Shown piece by piece: positions 47,528 through 55,896 of a stretch of 64,000 nt of DNA (the stretch's first letter is position 1; each line of letters begins with the position of its first letter). The position numbers and the translations under genes are program-made. The DNA lies in the NCBI GenBank assembly GCA_018820275.1, contig JAHJOO010000066.1:124001-188000 (forward strand). Direction: 5' to 3'. Origin of the DNA: Alphaproteobacteria bacterium (lineage in GTDB: Bacteria > Pseudomonadota > Alphaproteobacteria > Caulobacterales > Caulobacteraceae). Below the pieces are notes generated by a model. It ran no database searches and was not told the origin of the DNA. It saw only the letters and a program-made list of their open reading frames with translations.

Positions 47528-48286
47528 ATGATCCGCACGCTCGCCGTCGCCGCCGTCGCCACGCTGACCCTGACCGCCTGCGCCACGACGCCCGGTGCCG
47601 CGGACCCCGGCGGGACCTTCGACGGCTGGACCGGGGCCGTGGTCGCGGCCGACTGGCGCACCAGCCGGGGCGACCCCATCGTCGCCTTCGACAACTCGCG
47701 GCGGGATCTGACCGCGGCCTTCAAGGCCGAGGGGTTCGAGGCGCGCCACTTCGTCGACTACACGCTCCGCCCCACGGCGGCGGACGGCGCCACGGGCGCC
47801 GAGGTGCTGTCCGGCATCACGGAGGTGGCGCGTCGCGCGACGGTCGGCTGCTTCCTCTACTTCTCGTCGCACGGCAACACGCGCGGCATCACCTGGGGCA
47901 ATGAGGGACAGCTCAGCCCGTCGCGCCTGGGCGAACTGGTCGACCAGTGGTGCGGCGAGCGCCCGACCGTGGTCGTGGTCTCGGCCTGCTTCTCCGGCGT
48001 CTTCATCCCCGAGCTGCAGGGCCCCAACCGCATGATCATGACGGCGGCCCGTCGCGACCGGTCCTCGTTCGGCTGCAGCCAGGACGCCGTCTATCCCTAT
48101 TTCGACGGCTGCGTGCTCGAAAGCCTGCCCAACGCCGCGGATTTCATCAACCTGGCCGAGATGACCCGCGCCTGCGTGTCGCGGCGCGAGACGGCCGAGG
48201 GCCTTCGCCCGGCGTCGGAACCCCAGGTCTTCGTCGGCGGCGACATCCGGCCGCTGCTGACCACCACCTACGCCTTCCGGCGCTGA
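47528..48286 (+). CDS. C13-family caspase-fold peptidase lipoprotein
   Basis: A 252-residue protein. The signal ends LTAC (lipidated Cys18). The mature domain has the clan CD layout: a strand with GAVVAADWRTSRGDP, VAFDNSRRDLTAAFKAEGF, the catalytic His in YFSSHGNTRG (H115) and the catalytic Cys in VVSACFSGVF (C154). This fits the bacterial C13 (legumain/GPI-transamidase-like) family. A lipid anchor suggests action in the periplasm. Other cysteines could form disulfides. The frame is open far upstream, but only this ATG gives a signal peptide. Confidence 0.85.
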   Translation: MIRTLAVAAVATLTLTACATTPGAADPGGTFDGWTGAVVAADWRTSRGDPIVAFDNSRRDLTAAFKAEGFEARHFVDYTLRPTAADGATGAEVLSGITEVARRATVGCFLYFSSHGNTRGITWGNEGQLSPSRLGELVDQWCGERPTVVVVSACFSGVFIPELQGPNRMIMTAARRDRSSFGCSQDAVYPYFDGCVLESLPNAADFINLAEMTRACVSRRETAEGLRPASEPQVFVGGDIRPLLTTTYAFRR

Positions 48287-48353
48287 CCGCGACGAGGCCT
48301 TGACCCGCGGACGCGGGCGCGCGAACATAACCGGAACATTCAGGGAGGTCCCG

Positions 48354-48758
48354 ATGCCAGACGGCGGATGCCATTGCGGCGCGGTGCGCTATTCCATGCC
48401 GGTCGAGGTCGCGCACCACGCCCTGTGCCACTGCGTCGACTGCCGCAAATGCGCCGGCGCTCCGGCGGTGGCCTGGGCTCTGGCGCCCACAGACCAGGTC
48501 CGGATCACCGGCGAGACGACGGAGTACGCCTCGTCCGAGCACGGCCGCCGGCATTTCTGCCCGACCTGCGGGACGGGCCTGTTCTACACCAACGCCGAGA
48601 TCTTCCCCGGCCTGACCGACGTGCAGAGCGCCACCCTCGACGACCCGGACTCCATCCCGCTCCAGGGCCAGATCCAGACGGCGGAGCGCATCGGCTGGAT
48701 GGCCGACCTGCACCACCGGCCCAGCTTCGAACGCTATCCCCCGATGCCGGCCGGCTGA
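48354..48758 (+). CDS. GFA/CENP-V domain zinc protein
   Basis: A 134-residue protein with the GFA zinc ligands: GGCHCGAVRY, ALCHCVDCRKCAG and FCPTCGTGLFY. The family is named for glutathione-dependent formaldehyde-activating enzyme, but most members have no proven reaction. A GGGAGG site lies before the ATG. Its 3' end overlaps the end of the RusA-like gene on the opposite strand by 25 nt. Confidence 0.9.
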   Translation: MPDGGCHCGAVRYSMPVEVAHHALCHCVDCRKCAGAPAVAWALAPTDQVRITGETTEYASSEHGRRHFCPTCGTGLFYTNAEIFPGLTDVQSATLDDPDSIPLQGQIQTAERIGWMADLHHRPSFERYPPMPAG

Positions 48759-49108
48759 CGGGGACGCACGCGGATCGTGATCCGCTCGCGCTCGCCTTCG
48801 TGCCGCTCGACCAGCAGCCGCGCCACCTGGGCGTCGTCGTGGAACAGATAGCCCTTGATGGCGTCCAGCAGGGCCTTGGCCAGGTTGTCGAGGTCCATCC
48901 ACGGCGGATCGCCGACGTGCTCCATCACGATCTCGACCGCGAAGTCGCCGTACGACGGGCGCGACCCGCGCCACTCCTTGCGCATGAACTCATAGACCAG
49001 CGGCTTGTAGTATTTGGCCTGGGTGGTCAGCCCCTCGATGGTGATCTCCACCACCTCGCCGGCCTCGCGCGCGCGGACCTTGCCGGTCCCGATCCAGCCG
49101 GGGGTCAA
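48734..49108 (-). CDS. RusA-family Holliday junction resolvase-like protein
   Basis: About 124 residues, with the RusA core VEITIEGLTTQAKYYKPLVYEFMRKEW and PPWMDLDNLAKALLDAIKGYLFHDDAQVARLLVERHEGERERITIRV. The DLDN and HDD acids match the catalytic aspartates of RusA, which cuts branched DNA. No ATG is available. TTG 49108 overlaps the cyclophilin stop (TTGA), and a GTG at 49054 is the alternative. RusA genes are usually of phage origin, but no other phage genes are nearby. Confidence 0.8.
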   Translation of the reverse strand: MTPGWIGTGKVRAREAGEVVEITIEGLTTQAKYYKPLVYEFMRKEWRGSRPSYGDFAVEIVMEHVGDPPWMDLDNLAKALLDAIKGYLFHDDAQVARLLVERHEGERERITIRVRPRQPAGIGG

Positions 49109-49725
49109 GCGGCGCAGACCGCGGGCGGCGGCGCCAGCATGACGGCGGCGTTGATCCGCACCGGCGGCGTCAGCTGCTCCTGACCGTCGGTCGGCCGCAT
49201 CTGGATTGCCCGCGCCACGTCCAGCCCGACCACCACCTGACCGAAGACGGCGAAGCCCTGACCATCGGGATTGCGGCCCCCGCCGAAGTCCAGCGACGGC
49301 GCGTCCTGCGTGACGATGAAGAAGCTCGACGTCGCCGTGTCGGGCCCGTCGCGCGCCATCGACACCGCGCCCGCCACATGACGCAGCCCCGTCAGCGACG
49401 TCCGCTCCAGCGGGATGGGCGGGCGCAGGGCGTCGTCCGACCCGCGCGGCGTCGCCGCCTGGATCACGTCGATCGGGTTGGGATTGGCGTTGGTCGCCGC
49501 CACGACCGATCGGAAGAAACTGCCGTGCCCATAGTCGCCGAGCTGGACGTAGCGCGCGAAATTGCAGGCCGTGATCGGGGCCCGGACATAGTCGAGGTCG
49601 AGGATCATCACCCCGGCCTCTGTCTCCAGCAGCACGTCGTGGGGCAGGTCCGGGGTCTGGCTCGCCGCCGCCGACGCCGTCAGCGCCACCGCGACCGCCG
49701 TCATGGCCATCATCCCGCCCCGCAT
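49105..49725 (-). CDS. Secreted cyclophilin-type peptidyl-prolyl isomerase
   Basis: A 206-residue protein. MRGGMMAMTAVAVALTASAAASQ is a signal peptide, followed by a cyclophilin domain: GVMILDLDYVRAPITACNFARYVQLGDYGHGSFFRSV, HVAGAVSMARDGPDTATSSFFIVT and GFAVFGQVVVGLDVARAIQ. It should act on proline bonds of periplasmic proteins. The start ATG 49725 has a GAGGGA site; an upstream ATG (49752) lacks a signal-like beginning. Its stop overlaps the start of the RusA-like gene. Confidence 0.9.
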   Translation of the reverse strand: MRGGMMAMTAVAVALTASAAASQTPDLPHDVLLETEAGVMILDLDYVRAPITACNFARYVQLGDYGHGSFFRSVVAATNANPNPIDVIQAATPRGSDDALRPPIPLERTSLTGLRHVAGAVSMARDGPDTATSSFFIVTQDAPSLDFGGGRNPDGQGFAVFGQVVVGLDVARAIQMRPTDGQEQLTPPVRINAAVMLAPPPAVCAA

Positions 49726-49809
49726 GGTCCGTCCCTCGCCTTGCCCGCTCATTCCTCCGTGCTACACCCCCGCGCATCCTCCCGTCACGCCTGAAGAGCC
49801 GTCCGCGCC

Positions 49810-51201
49810 ATGACCGAACACCGCACCGAAACCGACACCTTCGGCCCGATCGAGGTCGCGGCCGACCGCTACTGGGGCGCCCAGGCGCAACGCAGCCTCG
49901 GCAATTTCCGGATCGGTTGGGAGAAGCAACCCCTGCCGATCGTGCGGGCGCTGGGCATCGTCAAGCGCGCGGCCGCCGAGACCAACATGGCGCTGGGCCG
50001 CCTCGATCCGGCCCTCGGCGCCGCCATCGTCCGCGCCGCCGACGAGGTCATCGAGGGCAAGCTGGATGACCATTTCCCGCTGGTCGTCTGGCAGACCGGC
50101 TCGGGCACCCAGTCGAACATGAACGCCAATGAGGTGATCTCGAACCGCGCCATCCAGATGCTGGGCGGCGAGATGGGCTCCAAAAAGCCGGTTCACCCCA
50201 ACGACCACGTCAACATGAGCCAGTCGTCCAACGACACCTATCCCACGGCCATGCACGTCGCCTGCGCCGAGGAGGTCGTCCACCGCCTGCTGCCCGCGCT
50301 GCAGACCCTTCACAACGCCCTGAACGACAAGGCCCAGGCGTGGAAGGACATCATCAAGATCGGCCGCACCCACACCCAGGACGCCACCCCGCTGACGCTG
50401 GGCCAGGAGTTCTCGGGCTACGTCCAGCAGGTCGCCAAGGGCATCGAGCGGATCGAGGCCACCCTGCCCGACCTGATGCAGCTGGCCCAAGGCGGCACGG
50501 CCGTCGGCACCGGCCTGAACGCGCCGGTGGGCTTCGCCGAGGGCGTGGCCGACAAGATCGCCCAGATCACCGGCCTGAACTTCACCACCGCCCCCAACAA
50601 GTTCGAGGCGCTCGCCGCCCACGACGCCATGGTCATGAGCCACGGGGCCATCAACACGGTGGCGGCCTCGCTGTTCAAGATCGCCAACGACATCCGCTTC
50701 CTCGGCTCCGGCCCCCGCTCGGGCCTGGGCGAGCTGGCCCTGCCGGAGAACGAGCCGGGCAGCTCCATCATGCCGGGCAAGGTCAATCCGACCCAGTGCG
50801 AGGCCCTGACCCAGGTCTGCGTCCAGGTGTTCGGCAACCACGCGGCCATCACCTTCGCGGGCTCTCAGGGCCATTTCGAGCTGAACGTCTTCAACCCGGT
50901 GATGGCCTACAACTTCCTGCAGTCCGTGCGGCTGATGGCCGACGCGGCGGTCAGTTTCACCGACAACTGCGTGGTCGGCATCGAGCCCCGCATCGACAAC
51001 ATCCGGCGCGGGCTGAACAACTCGCTGATGCTGGTCACCGCCCTGAACGGCAAGCTGGGCTACGACGCCTGCGCCAAGATCGCCAAGACGGCCCATAAAA
51101 ACGGCACCACCCTGCGCGAAGAGGCCGTCGGCGGCGGCTATCTGACCGACGCCGAGTTCGACGCGGCGGTGCGGCCCGAGAAGATGATCAGCCCCGGCTG
51201 A
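49810..51201 (+). CDS. fumC: Class II fumarate hydratase
   Basis: A 463-residue TCA-cycle enzyme that hydrates fumarate to malate without an Fe-S cluster. It has [81 protein letters not shown] and the lyase signature [15 protein letters not shown]. The length is typical. It is followed by the CcdAB-like module. Confidence 0.97.
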   Translation: MTEHRTETDTFGPIEVAADRYWGAQAQRSLGNFRIGWEKQPLPIVRALGIVKRAAAETNMALGRLDPALGAAIVRAADEVIEGKLDDHFPLVVWQTGSGTQSNMNANEVISNRAIQMLGGEMGSKKPVHPNDHVNMSQSSNDTYPTAMHVACAEEVVHRLLPALQTLHNALNDKAQAWKDIIKIGRTHTQDATPLTLGQEFSGYVQQVAKGIERIEATLPDLMQLAQGGTAVGTGLNAPVGFAEGVADKIAQITGLNFTTAPNKFEALAAHDAMVMSHGAINTVAASLFKIANDIRFLGSGPRSGLGELALPENEPGSSIMPGKVNPTQCEALTQVCVQVFGNHAAITFAGSQGHFELNVFNPVMAYNFLQSVRLMADAAVSFTDNCVVGIEPRIDNIRRGLNNSLMLVTALNGKLGYDACAKIAKTAHKNGTTLREEAVGGGYLTDAEFDAAVRPEKMISPG

Positions 51202-51239
51202 CGTTTGTCGCCTCCCGCGAAGCGGCGTAGGGTGGGACC

Positions 51240-51485
51240 ATGGGAAAGGCCGAACTCAGGATCGAAATCGATCGCGCCCTGCTCGAGGAGGCCCGGGCGT
51301 CGAACATCGACCTGGCCGAGGTGACGGAGCAGTCGCTGCGAAGGGCGCTCGAGAAGCGGCGGGAGATCGGGTCGGACGCGGAAAAGGCGCACGCATGGGC
51401 GGCGGAGAACGCCGACGCCATCGCCCTGCATCTTGAGCGCATCGATCGATTTGGCGTGTTCGGTCAGGATCTCCGGCGCTGGTGA
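51240..51485 (+). CDS. ccdA: CcdA-like antitoxin
   Basis: An 81-residue protein starting ELRIEIDRALLEEARASNIDLAEVTEQSLRRALEKR, a ribbon-helix-helix DNA-binding domain. An acidic C-terminal tail (DAEKAHAWAAENADAIALHLERIDRFGVFGQDLRRW) that would clamp CcdB follows. The stop overlaps the GTG of ccdB (GTGA). Because the toxin frame is broken, this antitoxin may no longer have a working partner. Confidence 0.88.
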   Translation: MGKAELRIEIDRALLEEARASNIDLAEVTEQSLRRALEKRREIGSDAEKAHAWAAENADAIALHLERIDRFGVFGQDLRRW

Positions 51486-51795
51486 TCCACCAGTTCGACG
51501 TCGTCGAGAACCCCTCGGCCCTCAGCCGGTCGATCGCGCCATTCGTGATGGTGATCCAGTCGGACCTCTATGACGAGGGTCCCACGGTTCTCGTTGCGCC
51601 CCTTCTTCGAATGCCGGAGCATGCCGTCATGACGAAGGTGACGGTGGCGGTCGATTTCGCCGACGAGCGTTTCATCCTGATGATGTCGGAGATTTGCGCG
51701 GTCGACCGTCGCATGACGGGGCACCGGTCGGCTCGCTTCGTGTCTACGAAGACGACATCCGCCGCGCCCTCGATCGCCTTTTCACCGGCTTTTGA
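51482..51795 (+). pseudogene. ccdB: CcdB-like gyrase toxin gene, frameshifted
   Basis: The first 80 codons read HQFDVVENPSALSRSIAPFVMVIQSDLYDEGPTVLVAPLL...ICAVDRRMTG, a normal CcdB N-terminus. At the GGGG run at 51718-51721 the frame goes wrong. One more G would give MTGAPVGSLRVYEDDIRRALDRLFTGF and a stop at 51795, a perfect CcdB ending at about 104 residues. As it stands the frame runs on to 52054 with unrelated residues. The C-terminus of CcdB carries gyrase poisoning, so the toxin is probably inactive, unless the missing base is a sequencing error. Confidence 0.82.
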
Positions 51796-51801
51796 ACCCC
51801 C

Positions 51802-52194
51802 TCACTTCTCCCGGATCGTCCGCCCCACCGGTGCCAGGGCCAGCTTTGCCAGTTCCAGATCCTTCAGGGCGAAGGGGATGCCGATGATGGTGATGGCCTC
51901 GAAGAAGGCCGCGATCAGGTGGCTGAGGGCGATGTACCAGCCGGCGAAGACGAACCAGATCACGTTCAGGACCACGCCCACCGGCCCGCGCCCCACGTCC
52001 ATGCCGTCGTCCGCGCGCCACACCACCTCGCGCCCGAACGGCCAGAAGGTATAGGCCGCGATGCGCCAGGCGGCGAAGGCCCACGGCAGGCCGACGATCG
52101 TCAGGGCCAGGATCGCCCCGCCGAACAGCCACGCCAGACCGGAGATGAAACCTCCGAAGATCAGCCAGAGCACGTTCAGGACTAGAGCGATCAC
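51802..52194 (-). CDS. YccF family inner-membrane protein
   Basis: A 130-residue protein with two YccF repeats: VLNVLWLIFGGFISGLAWLFGGAILALTIVGLPWAFAAWRIAAYTFWPFG and VLNVIWFVFAGWYIALSHLIAAFFEAITIIGIPFALKDLELAKLALAPVG. It has about four membrane segments. YccF proteins have no known biochemical role. The family signature and typical length make the call firm. It converges on the broken ccdB. Confidence 0.92.
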   Translation of the reverse strand: MIALVLNVLWLIFGGFISGLAWLFGGAILALTIVGLPWAFAAWRIAAYTFWPFGREVVWRADDGMDVGRGPVGVVLNVIWFVFAGWYIALSHLIAAFFEAITIIGIPFALKDLELAKLALAPVGRTIREK

Positions 52195-52298
52195 CGCGGT
52201 CTCCTCACCGAGGGCCGGACGCCCTCACCGATCCGAATAGCGGGCGCCCCCGACCGGTTGCAGTGAATTCGCCGACATTTTGGTCTAGATTTCGCCGC

Positions 52299-52499
52299 AT
52301 GGCGGAGATCGTGAACTTCAACAAGGCGAGGAAGGCCCGCGACAAGGCGGCGGCGAAGACGCAGGCGGCGGAGAACCGCGCCGCGCATGGCCGACCCAAG
52401 GCGGAGACGCAGCAGTCCCTGCTGGAACGCCTGGCCCGCGACCGCGCCCTGGACGGCCACCGCAGGGACCGTGCCCCGGAGGCTTCCGATGACGACTGA
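52299..52499 (+). CDS. DUF4169 small basic protein
   Basis: A 66-residue Lys/Arg/Ala-rich helical protein: MAEIVNFNKARKARDKAAAKTQAAENRAAHGRPKAET is the DUF4169 pattern of alphaproteobacteria. It is likely a free helical protein, perhaps ribosome- or nucleic-acid-associated, which is a guess from charge only. It overlaps the next small gene by 11 nt. Confidence 0.75.
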   Translation: MAEIVNFNKARKARDKAAAKTQAAENRAAHGRPKAETQQSLLERLARDRALDGHRRDRAPEASDDD

Positions 52500-52668
52500 C
52501 CCGCGCAAGGACCCGCGCATCGTCCATGGCCTGATCCCCCTCATGGCCGTGCTGCGCAAGAAGCGCTTCCTCGAGGAACAGCGCCGGCGCGCGGCGGGCG
52601 AGGTTCCCCTGCCCGAAGGCCCGGACGACGAACCCCCGCCGAAAAAGAAGCGCGGCTGGATCTGGTGA
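52489..52668 (+). CDS. Small basic protein of unknown function
   Basis: A 59-residue protein (MTTDPRKDPRIVHGLIPLMAVLRKKRFLEEQRRRAAGEV...) ending in a Lys-rich KKKRGWIW tail. A GGAGG site 7 nt before the ATG and the 11-nt overlap with the DUF4169 gene support translation. Family not recognised. Both small basic proteins probably come from one transcript. Confidence 0.55.
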   Translation: MTTDPRKDPRIVHGLIPLMAVLRKKRFLEEQRRRAAGEVPLPEGPDDEPPPKKKRGWIW

Positions 52669-52672
52669 CGGC

Positions 52673-53617
52673 TCAGGCCGGGGGTTTGCGCGCCGCGCGG
52701 ATCATCAGCGCCTGCCCCGCGATCACGACGGCCAGGCCGACCAGGGCCCAGAGGCCGAACCGCGCGTTCTCGAAGGCGACCGACACCAGCATGGCGATGG
52801 GCGGCGTCAGGGCCGAGATGTAGCTGGCCAGCGCATAGCCGCGCGACCGGGCGATCCAGAAATAGACCACGAAGGCCACGACCGACCCCAGCACGGCCAG
52901 ATAGACCAGAGAGATCAGATAGCCGGCGGTGGGCTCGATCCGGAACTCCGCGCCCGTCGCCAGCCCGTACACCGCCAGCATGCCCGTCCCGTAGGCCATG
53001 GCCCAGGCCGTCGACGCCAGCAGCGGCGCCCCGGCCCTCTGCGCCCGCCAGGCGAACAGATTGCCGAAGGCCGAACTCGTCACCGCCACCAGGGCGAAAC
53101 CGATCCCCATCGCCGCCTGCGGGCCCAGCCGCGCGCTCAACAGCTCGGACCCCGACAGCACCGCCACCCCGGCCACGCCCAGGGCCGCGCCCGCCCACGA
53201 CAGCCGGTGCGGCTTCTGCCCCGCGGCGACCCGGAACAGGCTCAGGTTCAGGAAGGCCAGGGCAGCGAAGATCACCGCCACGATGGCCGACGGCACGTGC
53301 TGCTCGGACTGATAGGTGAAGGCGTAGGAGACGGCGAAGGTGAAGGCCCCCTGCCCCACGGCCTCCAGATGCTGGCGGCGGGTCAGCCCCCTGGGCTGGC
53401 GCGCGATCGCCATGCCGGCGAACAGCACCAGCGCGGCCAGGCCGAAGCGCCAGGTCACCGAGACGATCGGATCGACCACGCCCAGCTGCCAGGTGATGCC
53501 GTACCAGGTCGTGCCCCAGATGACCGCGCACAGGGCCACGGCCCCGATGGCGATCAGGGTGGCCCTGGGCAGCCGTGGGGCGTCGGCGGGGGAAGGCTTG
53601 TCGGTCAGGGCGGTCAT
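52673..53617 (-). CDS. EamA/DMT-family transporter
   Basis: A 314-residue integral membrane protein with about ten helices in two EamA repeats. It has ALCAVIWGTTWYGITWQLGVVDPIVSVTWRFGLAALVLFAGM, HRLSWAGAALGVAGVAVLSG and AFVVYFWIARSRGYALASYISALTPPIAMLVS. These exporters often move amino acids or other small metabolites. The substrate here is unknown. It starts at ATG 53617 and stands alone between the small basic genes and the COQ4 gene. Confidence 0.92.
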   Translation of the reverse strand: MTALTDKPSPADAPRLPRATLIAIGAVALCAVIWGTTWYGITWQLGVVDPIVSVTWRFGLAALVLFAGMAIARQPRGLTRRQHLEAVGQGAFTFAVSYAFTYQSEQHVPSAIVAVIFAALAFLNLSLFRVAAGQKPHRLSWAGAALGVAGVAVLSGSELLSARLGPQAAMGIGFALVAVTSSAFGNLFAWRAQRAGAPLLASTAWAMAYGTGMLAVYGLATGAEFRIEPTAGYLISLVYLAVLGSVVAFVVYFWIARSRGYALASYISALTPPIAMLVSVAFENARFGLWALVGLAVVIAGQALMIRAARKPPA

Positions 53618-53690
53618 GCTCCGGAAGTGCGCCGACGCCCCGCGCGTCGCAACGCGGATCGCCGTCGGTCACGAACAAGGCAGGCTTATG

Positions 53691-54446
53691 TCAGGAGCGC
53701 AGCTTCAGCCCGGCGCGCACCGCCTCGGGAACGCCCAGATAGACGGTCGGCGGCCGCAGACCCAGACGCGCGCGCGCCGCCTCCAGCGGCTCGGCGAACA
53801 GGGCCTCATAGTCCAGGCTCGGCAGCCAGCGCGCGGCCTGGCCAAGACGCCAGGCCTGGGCCACCGCCCGCAGCGCCGGCACGGCCCGGGCCTCGCGCCG
53901 GATTTCCGCCGCGGCGCCCCAGCCGATGAAGGCAAAGCCCAGATTGCCGGTCTGGGCATGGGAAAAGGACACCACGCAGGCCTCGCCCAGGGCGTCGGTG
54001 CCATAGCCCGTCAGCACGTGCCAGACGTCGTGCACGTCGCGGATGCGGCGCGAATACCAGACGATCGGGTGCGGCGCGTCGACCGTCTCCGGCGCGACCT
54101 TGCGCGCCTCGTCGGCCAGGCCCTCGGCCGTGAAGCCCCGGGCCTCGCGGAAGGCCCGATAGGCGCCGCCGACCGAACCTTCGGGGAATTTCGCCAGCCA
54201 GTCGGGATCGTCCAGCTTGCGCGCCAGTTCCTCGCGCAGATAGGCCTGACGGCCGCCCTCGACCGTCGTCAGCATCTGGTCGTAGCCGCGCCGCAGCGAC
54301 CCGCCCGACAGCGCCCGCATGATCTCGAACACCTGGGCGGTGTCCTCCTTGTCGCGCACCAGCCGGCCGAACGCGCGCAGCGCCGTCAGCGGGCGCAGCG
54401 GCGGCATGCGGAAGTCGCGGGTCTGGACGTCGGCGGCGGCGGTCAT
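53691..54446 (-). CDS. COQ4-family ubiquinone biosynthesis protein
   Basis: A 251-residue protein with the COQ4 motif IRDVHDVWHVLTGYGTDALGEACVVSFSHAQTGNLGFAFIGW, where HDxxH and the downstream acid form the metal site. COQ4 works in the ubiquinone ring-modification complex. The upstream part LRAFGRLVRDKEDTAQVFEIMRALSG is typical. ATG 54446 is used because a GAGG site precedes it, while the longer frame has no family-like N-terminus. With the COQ10-like gene at 21.5 kb it is the second quinone-related gene here. Confidence 0.88.
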   Translation of the reverse strand: MTAAADVQTRDFRMPPLRPLTALRAFGRLVRDKEDTAQVFEIMRALSGGSLRRGYDQMLTTVEGGRQAYLREELARKLDDPDWLAKFPEGSVGGAYRAFREARGFTAEGLADEARKVAPETVDAPHPIVWYSRRIRDVHDVWHVLTGYGTDALGEACVVSFSHAQTGNLGFAFIGWGAAAEIRREARAVPALRAVAQAWRLGQAARWLPSLDYEALFAEPLEAARARLGLRPPTVYLGVPEAVRAGLKLRS

Positions 54447-54524
54447 GGCGGGGTCCTCTGGACGCCCGACCTTACGCCGGAATCCGCGCAGGTGAACAGC
54501 GTTCAGCTCTGCTAGCATGGGCCC

Positions 54525-54749
54525 ATGCTGCGCAAGCGATCCGTTCTGCTGTCCGGCCACGCCACCTCGGTGGCGCTGGAGCCCGAATTCTGGGCCGTTC
54601 TCGACGGCATCGCGGCCGAAATGTCGCTGCCGATCTCGGGTCTGATGAAGCGGCTCGACGAACGTCGCGGCCGCACGCCGCTGGCCTCCGCCTGCCGGCT
54701 GCTGGCCCTGTCCTGGACGGCCGGCGACCGCAGCTTCGCCGAGGATTGA
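54525..54749 (+). CDS. Ribbon-helix-helix domain protein
   Basis: A 74-residue protein with the RHH_4 pattern KRSVLLSGHATSVALEPEFWAVLDGIAAEMSLPISGLMKRLDERRG. Proteins of this type are common in alphaproteobacteria, stand alone and are presumed DNA-binding. Target unknown. It is divergent from the COQ4 gene, sharing a 78-nt intergenic region. Confidence 0.85.
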   Translation: MLRKRSVLLSGHATSVALEPEFWAVLDGIAAEMSLPISGLMKRLDERRGRTPLASACRLLALSWTAGDRSFAED

Positions 54750-54800
54750 CGGCGCGTCGGTTCGGGCGCTTCCTCGAGGAACCGCGTTCGGAGATGGCCC

Positions 54801-55514
54801 ATGAGTGACCCCAGACTGATTCCCGCCCTCGCCCTGGGCGCCGTCATCGCCGTCGGCATGGCGGCCGGCGGCGGCCTGATCGGTTCCGGCATCGTCAACG
54901 CCCGCGTCGGCGACCGCTACGTCAGCGTCCGCGGCCTGGCCGAACGCAACGTCAAGGCCGACCTGGCCGTCCTGCCCCTGCGCTTCACCGCCTCGGGCGA
55001 GGTGCTGTCCGAGGTTCAGGGCGTGATCGACGCCGACCTGGCCACGGTGCGCCGCTTCCTCGTGGCCCAGGGCTATCCGGCCGAGGCCATCTCGCTGGGG
55101 CGTCTGGAAGTCGCCGACACCCGCTCGCGGGAGTACGGCGCCCAGCAGGGCCCGAGGTTCATCCTGGCCCAGACCGTGATCGTGCGGACGACCGACGTCG
55201 ACCGCGTGCAGGCGACGACCCGGGCCCTGAACGAGCTGGTCCGGCAGGGCGTGGTTCTGCAGGACTTCAACGGTCCGACCTACGCCTTCACCCGGCTGAA
55301 CTCGGTCCGCCCGGCCATGATCGCCGAGGCGACCGCCTCGGCCCGCACCGGCGCCGAACAGTTCGCGCGCGATTCCGGCTCGCGCCTCGGCCCGATCCGC
55401 GAGGCCACCCAGGGGTCGTTCCAGATCCTCGCCCGCGACGAGATCGGCGAGGAGACCCAGTCGGTCGACAAGAAGGTGCGGGTCGTCACCACAGTCAGCT
55501 ATCGCCTGAACTGA
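54801..55514 (+). CDS. SIMPL-domain (DUF541) periplasmic protein
   Basis: A 237-residue protein. The N-terminal segment (residues about 7-30, ALALGAVIAVGMAAGGGLIGSGI) is a signal or anchor. The SIMPL/DUF541 domain follows: RYVSVRGLAERNVKADLAVLPLRFTASGE and a terminal QSVDKKVRVVTTVSYRL. Family members (YggE type) are linked to oxidative-stress tolerance or cell-envelope function without a known reaction. A bidirectional terminator follows directly. Confidence 0.88.
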   Translation: MSDPRLIPALALGAVIAVGMAAGGGLIGSGIVNARVGDRYVSVRGLAERNVKADLAVLPLRFTASGEVLSEVQGVIDADLATVRRFLVAQGYPAEAISLGRLEVADTRSREYGAQQGPRFILAQTVIVRTTDVDRVQATTRALNELVRQGVVLQDFNGPTYAFTRLNSVRPAMIAEATASARTGAEQFARDSGSRLGPIREATQGSFQILARDEIGEETQSVDKKVRVVTTVSYRLN

Positions 55515-55522
55515 CGCCCACG

Positions 55523-55554
55523 AAAAAGGCCCCGGCGCGAACCGCCGGGGCCTT
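55523..55554. terminator. Bidirectional Rho-independent terminator
   Basis: An 11-bp stem AAGGCCCCGGC (55526-55536) pairs with GCCGGGGCCTT (55544-55554), loop 7 nt. An A-run at 55523-55527 gives a U-run for minus-strand transcripts and TT ends the plus side. It lies between the convergent SIMPL gene and the small membrane protein genes. Confidence 0.85.
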
Positions 55555-55572
55555 CATCTCTTCCGTCCGGGA

Positions 55573-55893
55573 TCACTGCGCCGGGGCGGGCGCCGTCGGC
55601 GGCTCGATCGTCGGCAGGTCGGGGGCCTCCGGCAGGCTGGGGGCCTCGGGCATCGACGGCGTCGGCACGTCGACGTTCAGATCGACATTGGTCTCGTCGC
55701 TCGTACCCATGTCACCGTTCAACAGAACCACGGCGACGATGATCAGCACGATCACGATTCCGCCGATCAGGAAGGCGAGAAAGCCGCCTCCCCCGCCGCC
55801 GCCGGACGGGGGCGGATTGTTGATCGTGGTGTGGTGCACGACCTCGGGACGGTCGTCGCGCGGCGGGGTCGGGGGGACGTTCGGGTCGGTCAT
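55573..55893 (-). CDS. Small single-span membrane protein, paralog A
   Basis: A 106-residue protein. A hydrophilic N-terminus with a Gly run (PPPSGGGGGGG, residues 28-37) is followed by one membrane segment (FLAFLIGGIVIVLIIVAVVLL) and an acidic Pro-rich tail with NVDLNVDVPTPSMPEAPSLPEAP. It resembles the neighbouring 65-residue protein in plan and in the NVDV motif, so the two look like duplicates. Only 3 nt separate the genes. Family not recognised. Confidence 0.65.
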   Translation of the reverse strand: MTDPNVPPTPPRDDRPEVVHHTTINNPPPSGGGGGGGFLAFLIGGIVIVLIIVAVVLLNGDMGTSDETNVDLNVDVPTPSMPEAPSLPEAPDLPTIEPPTAPAPAQ

Positions 55894-55896
55894 CGG

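Noticed and set aside
46907..48286. A 459-codon plus-strand frame covering sspB and the C13 peptidase
   Set aside because: Only the last 253 codons form a recognisable protein. The first part is the shadow of sspB in another frame, and a signal peptide starts at 47528.
48734..49777. A 347-codon frame suggesting a cyclophilin-RusA fusion
   Set aside because: The first two-thirds are the cyclophilin gene read in the wrong frame. The cyclophilin has its own frame with a signal peptide and stop.
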